NCBI GenBank assembly: GCA_964424455.1
Contig: CAYRJA010000069.1
Span: forward strand, 1 to 16,503
Direction of reading: 5' to 3'
Source: CAYRJA01 sp964424455
Lineage (GTDB): Bacteria > Bacteroidota > Bacteroidia > Chitinophagales > UBA10324
Length of the DNA stretch: 16,503 nt
The position numbers were made by a program, and so were the translations under genes. The notes beneath the pieces are model-generated. The model saw only the letters and a list, made by a program, of their open reading frames with translations, was not told the origin of the DNA and did not search any database. Positions 15,290 through 16,503 of the stretch are shown piece by piece (the stretch's first letter is position 1; each line of letters opens with the position of its first letter).

Positions 15290-16019
15290 ATATTTTCAAA
15301 GTTTTATCTATGGTGGTATAAACTTTATCTTTTAATAACTCTACATCATCCAATGTCATTCCTTTTGTTGAAATGGGACGATGAACTACTGCGCGGGTAA
15401 TTCCGGGTCGCCCCCACATTTTGCCGTCAACATACAACATTTTCCAATTATCCAGCAAAGTTATAGGAACAATAGGTATCTGCTTCTCTATAGCAAGATG
15501 AAATGGACCATTCTTAAAACGAATCAGTTGCGGCGGATTGCTTGCAATTGTTCCTTCAGGAAACATAATAAGATGGTGCTTTTTGTCTAAACTTTTCGCT
15601 GCATTATTCAATGCATCCACAGATTCTTTATGGTTGGTACGGTTTACAGGAATATCAACTGTACGAAAGAAAATATTGAACAACGGAATATTTTTCAATT
15701 CCATTTTAGCAAAAAAGCTAAAATTTCCTCCCGTGCAAAATACTACAAGCGGTATATCAAGATAGGAAAAATGATTCGGACAAAGAATGTAAGGCTGGTT
15801 CTTATTCAGCTTATATTTACTATGAACCGACCAGACAATTCCTGTAAATATAAAAACCAGTCCTGCCCATATCCTGCGCAGTTGATTGGCTTTTGCGTAA
15901 TTCTTCTCATTGCGTAACCACAGAAAGAACAGAGGATAAAAAAGGATGAAAAAAAATGAGAACACAAAAAAATACCAGTACGCCCAAAGTACCTTAAAGG
16001 GATAGGTTATTTTTTTCAC
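15276..16019 (-). CDS. plsC: 1-acyl-sn-glycerol-3-phosphate acyltransferase family protein
   Basis: This 247-residue membrane-associated acyltransferase probably makes phosphatidic acid from lysophosphatidic acid in phospholipid synthesis. A hydrophobic N-terminal anchor at about 11-36 is followed by a second hydrophobic patch near 52-64. Acyltransferase motifs: NHFSYLD (82-88, the HX4D catalytic pair His83/Asp88), a middle motif around FRTVDIPVNR (118-127), FPEGT (153-157), and IPIVPITL (181-188). It starts with GTG, with no clear Shine-Dalgarno site and a weak TAnnTTTG-like box just upstream. It is the first gene of the tight acyltransferase-gatC-ABC cluster. Some members act on ornithine lipids or lipid A precursors, so the exact acceptor is not certain. 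Confidence 0.88.
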   Translation of the reverse strand: MKKITYPFKVLWAYWYFFVFSFFFILFYPLFFLWLRNEKNYAKANQLRRIWAGLVFIFTGIVWSVHSKYKLNKNQPYILCPNHFSYLDIPLVVFCTGGNFSFFAKMELKNIPLFNIFFRTVDIPVNRTNHKESVDALNNAAKSLDKKHHLIMFPEGTIASNPPQLIRFKNGPFHLAIEKQIPIVPITLLDNWKMLYVDGKMWGRPGITRAVVHRPISTKGMTLDDVELLKDKVYTTIDKTLKIYGSK

Positions 16020-16152
16020 GCTGCGAAATTAGTTTTACCTGTTAAAGAATAAAATATCGGTTTACAATTAGTGTTGATCTGTATAACAGCTATAAAAGGA
16101 GTTCTCATTTGCAAAAATGACAAACCATGAGTTTACAGCAAATAAAAAATTA

Positions 16153-16179
16153 CGGGCGGTTGGCTTTGCCAACCGCCCG
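16153..16179 (-). terminator. strong Rho-independent terminator for the second T9SS cargo gene
   Basis: A perfect 12-bp GC-rich stem, CGGGCGGTTGGC (16153-16164) with GCCAACCGCCCG (16168-16179) and loop TTT, is followed on the minus strand by TAATTTTTTATT. It lies about 40 bases past the stop of the partial T9SS gene and isolates it from the acyltransferase operon. The rest of 16020-16219 is AT-rich and holds the acyltransferase promoter region. Confidence 0.9.
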
Positions 16180-16219
16180 CAATTAATCTTCTTGCTTTAT
16201 GAATGTTGCACTCAGCGAA

Positions 16220-16503
16220 TTACTGAATCATCATCTTCTGAGTCAGCATTCCGGAAGCAGAGGTAATCTTCAGAAAATAAATACCTGCTGATTGATTCGT
16301 CAGGTCAACGGTAAAACTGTTTTCTCCTGCTGTAATACTTTTTGGTGTTGAATAAATTTCTCTACCTAAAATATCTGTTACAGTGATGCCAATGGTTTCT
16401 TCATTGTCAAAACCGGCTGTTACAGTAAACATTCCCGTGCCGGGATTTGGATAAACTGAGAACCCGCTGATTCCTTCACCGGCAATAGTTTCCATTCTTG
16501 CTG
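16220..16503 (-). CDS. 3' end of a T9SS cargo protein (sorting domain only)
   Basis: The frame stays open through the window edge, so the apparent Met at 16495 is internal and the real protein extends off the right side. What is visible is a type A T9SS C-terminal sorting domain: FSVYPNPGTGMFTV, ITVTDILGREIY, then SAGIYFLKI, ending QKMMIQ. The layout parallels the end of the protein at 1101-3062, so both are probably exported by the same T9SS. The two TVT tripeptides here (FTVTA and ITVTD) are both coded ACT-GTA-ACA and contain the TGTTACAG word. The nature of the main body is unknown. Confidence 0.85.
   Translation of the reverse strand, partial: ARMETIAGEGISGFSVYPNPGTGMFTVTAGFDNEETIGITVTDILGREIYSTPKSITAGENSFTVDLTNQSAGIYFLKITSASGMLTQKMMIQ

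Larger units (their letters stand above)
1287..16425. repeat. iterated 8-mer TGTTACAG, 18 copies
   Basis: Plus-strand copies start at 1287, 1632, 2100, 2373, 2763, 3278, 7761, 9368, 9823, 10332, 11709, 14255, 15074, 16376 and 16418. Minus-strand copies (CTGTAACA on +) start at 1716, 12524 and 13000. The base before is C in 10, G in 7 and T in 1; T is the most common base after. The 9-mer CTGTTACAG is a palindrome (CTGT/ACAG) around a single T. Edges are sharp: AGTTACAG was seen twice (1360s, 4420s), and TGTTACA followed by another base four times (6734, 10661, 12858 and 14390 regions). Chance expectation on both strands at about 40% GC is about 0.6. The span given covers the whole set; counts are by eye. 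Confidence 0.7.

Noticed and set aside
16079..16089. CTGTATAACAG upstream of the acyltransferase gene
   Set aside because: It has the same CTGT/ACAG arms as the iterated word but a three-base spacer; a single example is not enough to add it to the family.
1..16503. Search for tRNA, rRNA, CRISPR arrays, insertion sequences and prophage genes
   Set aside because: No cloverleaf, regular spaced repeat, transposase or integrase was seen by eye on either strand; the gaps between genes are short and AT-rich.

Overview
The window comes from a member of the Bacteroidota. The evidence is two proteins with type IX secretion (T9SS) C-terminal sorting domains, promoter boxes of the TAnnTTTG type with few Shine-Dalgarno sites, a roughly 40% GC composition (estimated by eye), a DUF2795-type small acidic protein, and the lineage-typical arginase-like and DUF6268-like proteins. 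It looks like ordinary chromosome. I see no transposase, phage gene, CRISPR array, tRNA or rRNA.

Layout: (1) 112-1095 (+) is a GDP-mannose 3,5-epimerase closely resembling the plant enzyme. It converges on (2) 1101-3062 (-), a secreted beta-rich T9SS cargo protein. (3) 3280-5853 (-) is a two-gene signalling operon, a membrane PAS-GAF histidine kinase followed by a stand-alone receiver. (4) 6033-6914 (+) is an outer-membrane barrel gene whose start and signal peptide are missing or broken. (5) 7152-8315 (+) is an arginase/formimidoylglutamase-fold protein with a partly lost metal site. (6) 8518-9768 (+) is a sigma-54 activator (receiver plus AAA+) with no DNA-binding domain, followed by a strong terminator. 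(7) 10006-12483 (+) is a secreted M1 aminopeptidase. (8) 12586-16019 (-) is a housekeeping block: plsC-like acyltransferase, gatC, LolD/MacB-type ABC ATPase, cobalamin adenosyltransferase, DUF2795 protein and pcm. The first three overlap or nearly touch. (9) 16220-16503 (-) is the 3' end of a second T9SS cargo gene with its own strong terminator.

The most unusual signal is not a gene. The 8-mer TGTTACAG (often CTGTTACAG, a 4+1+4 interrupted palindrome) occurs 18 times, about once per 0.9 kb, where about 0.6 would be expected by chance. Fifteen copies lie on the + strand and three on the - strand, whichever way the genes point. Four copies are outside sense codons, at or just beyond gene ends. 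In coding sequence, seven of nine Thr-Val-Thr tripeptides use exactly ACT-GTA-ACA, which creates the word. This suggests a genome-wide iterated signal (Chi-like, segregation-like, DNA-uptake-like or regulator-binding) that I do not recognise for this phylum. All counts were made by eye.
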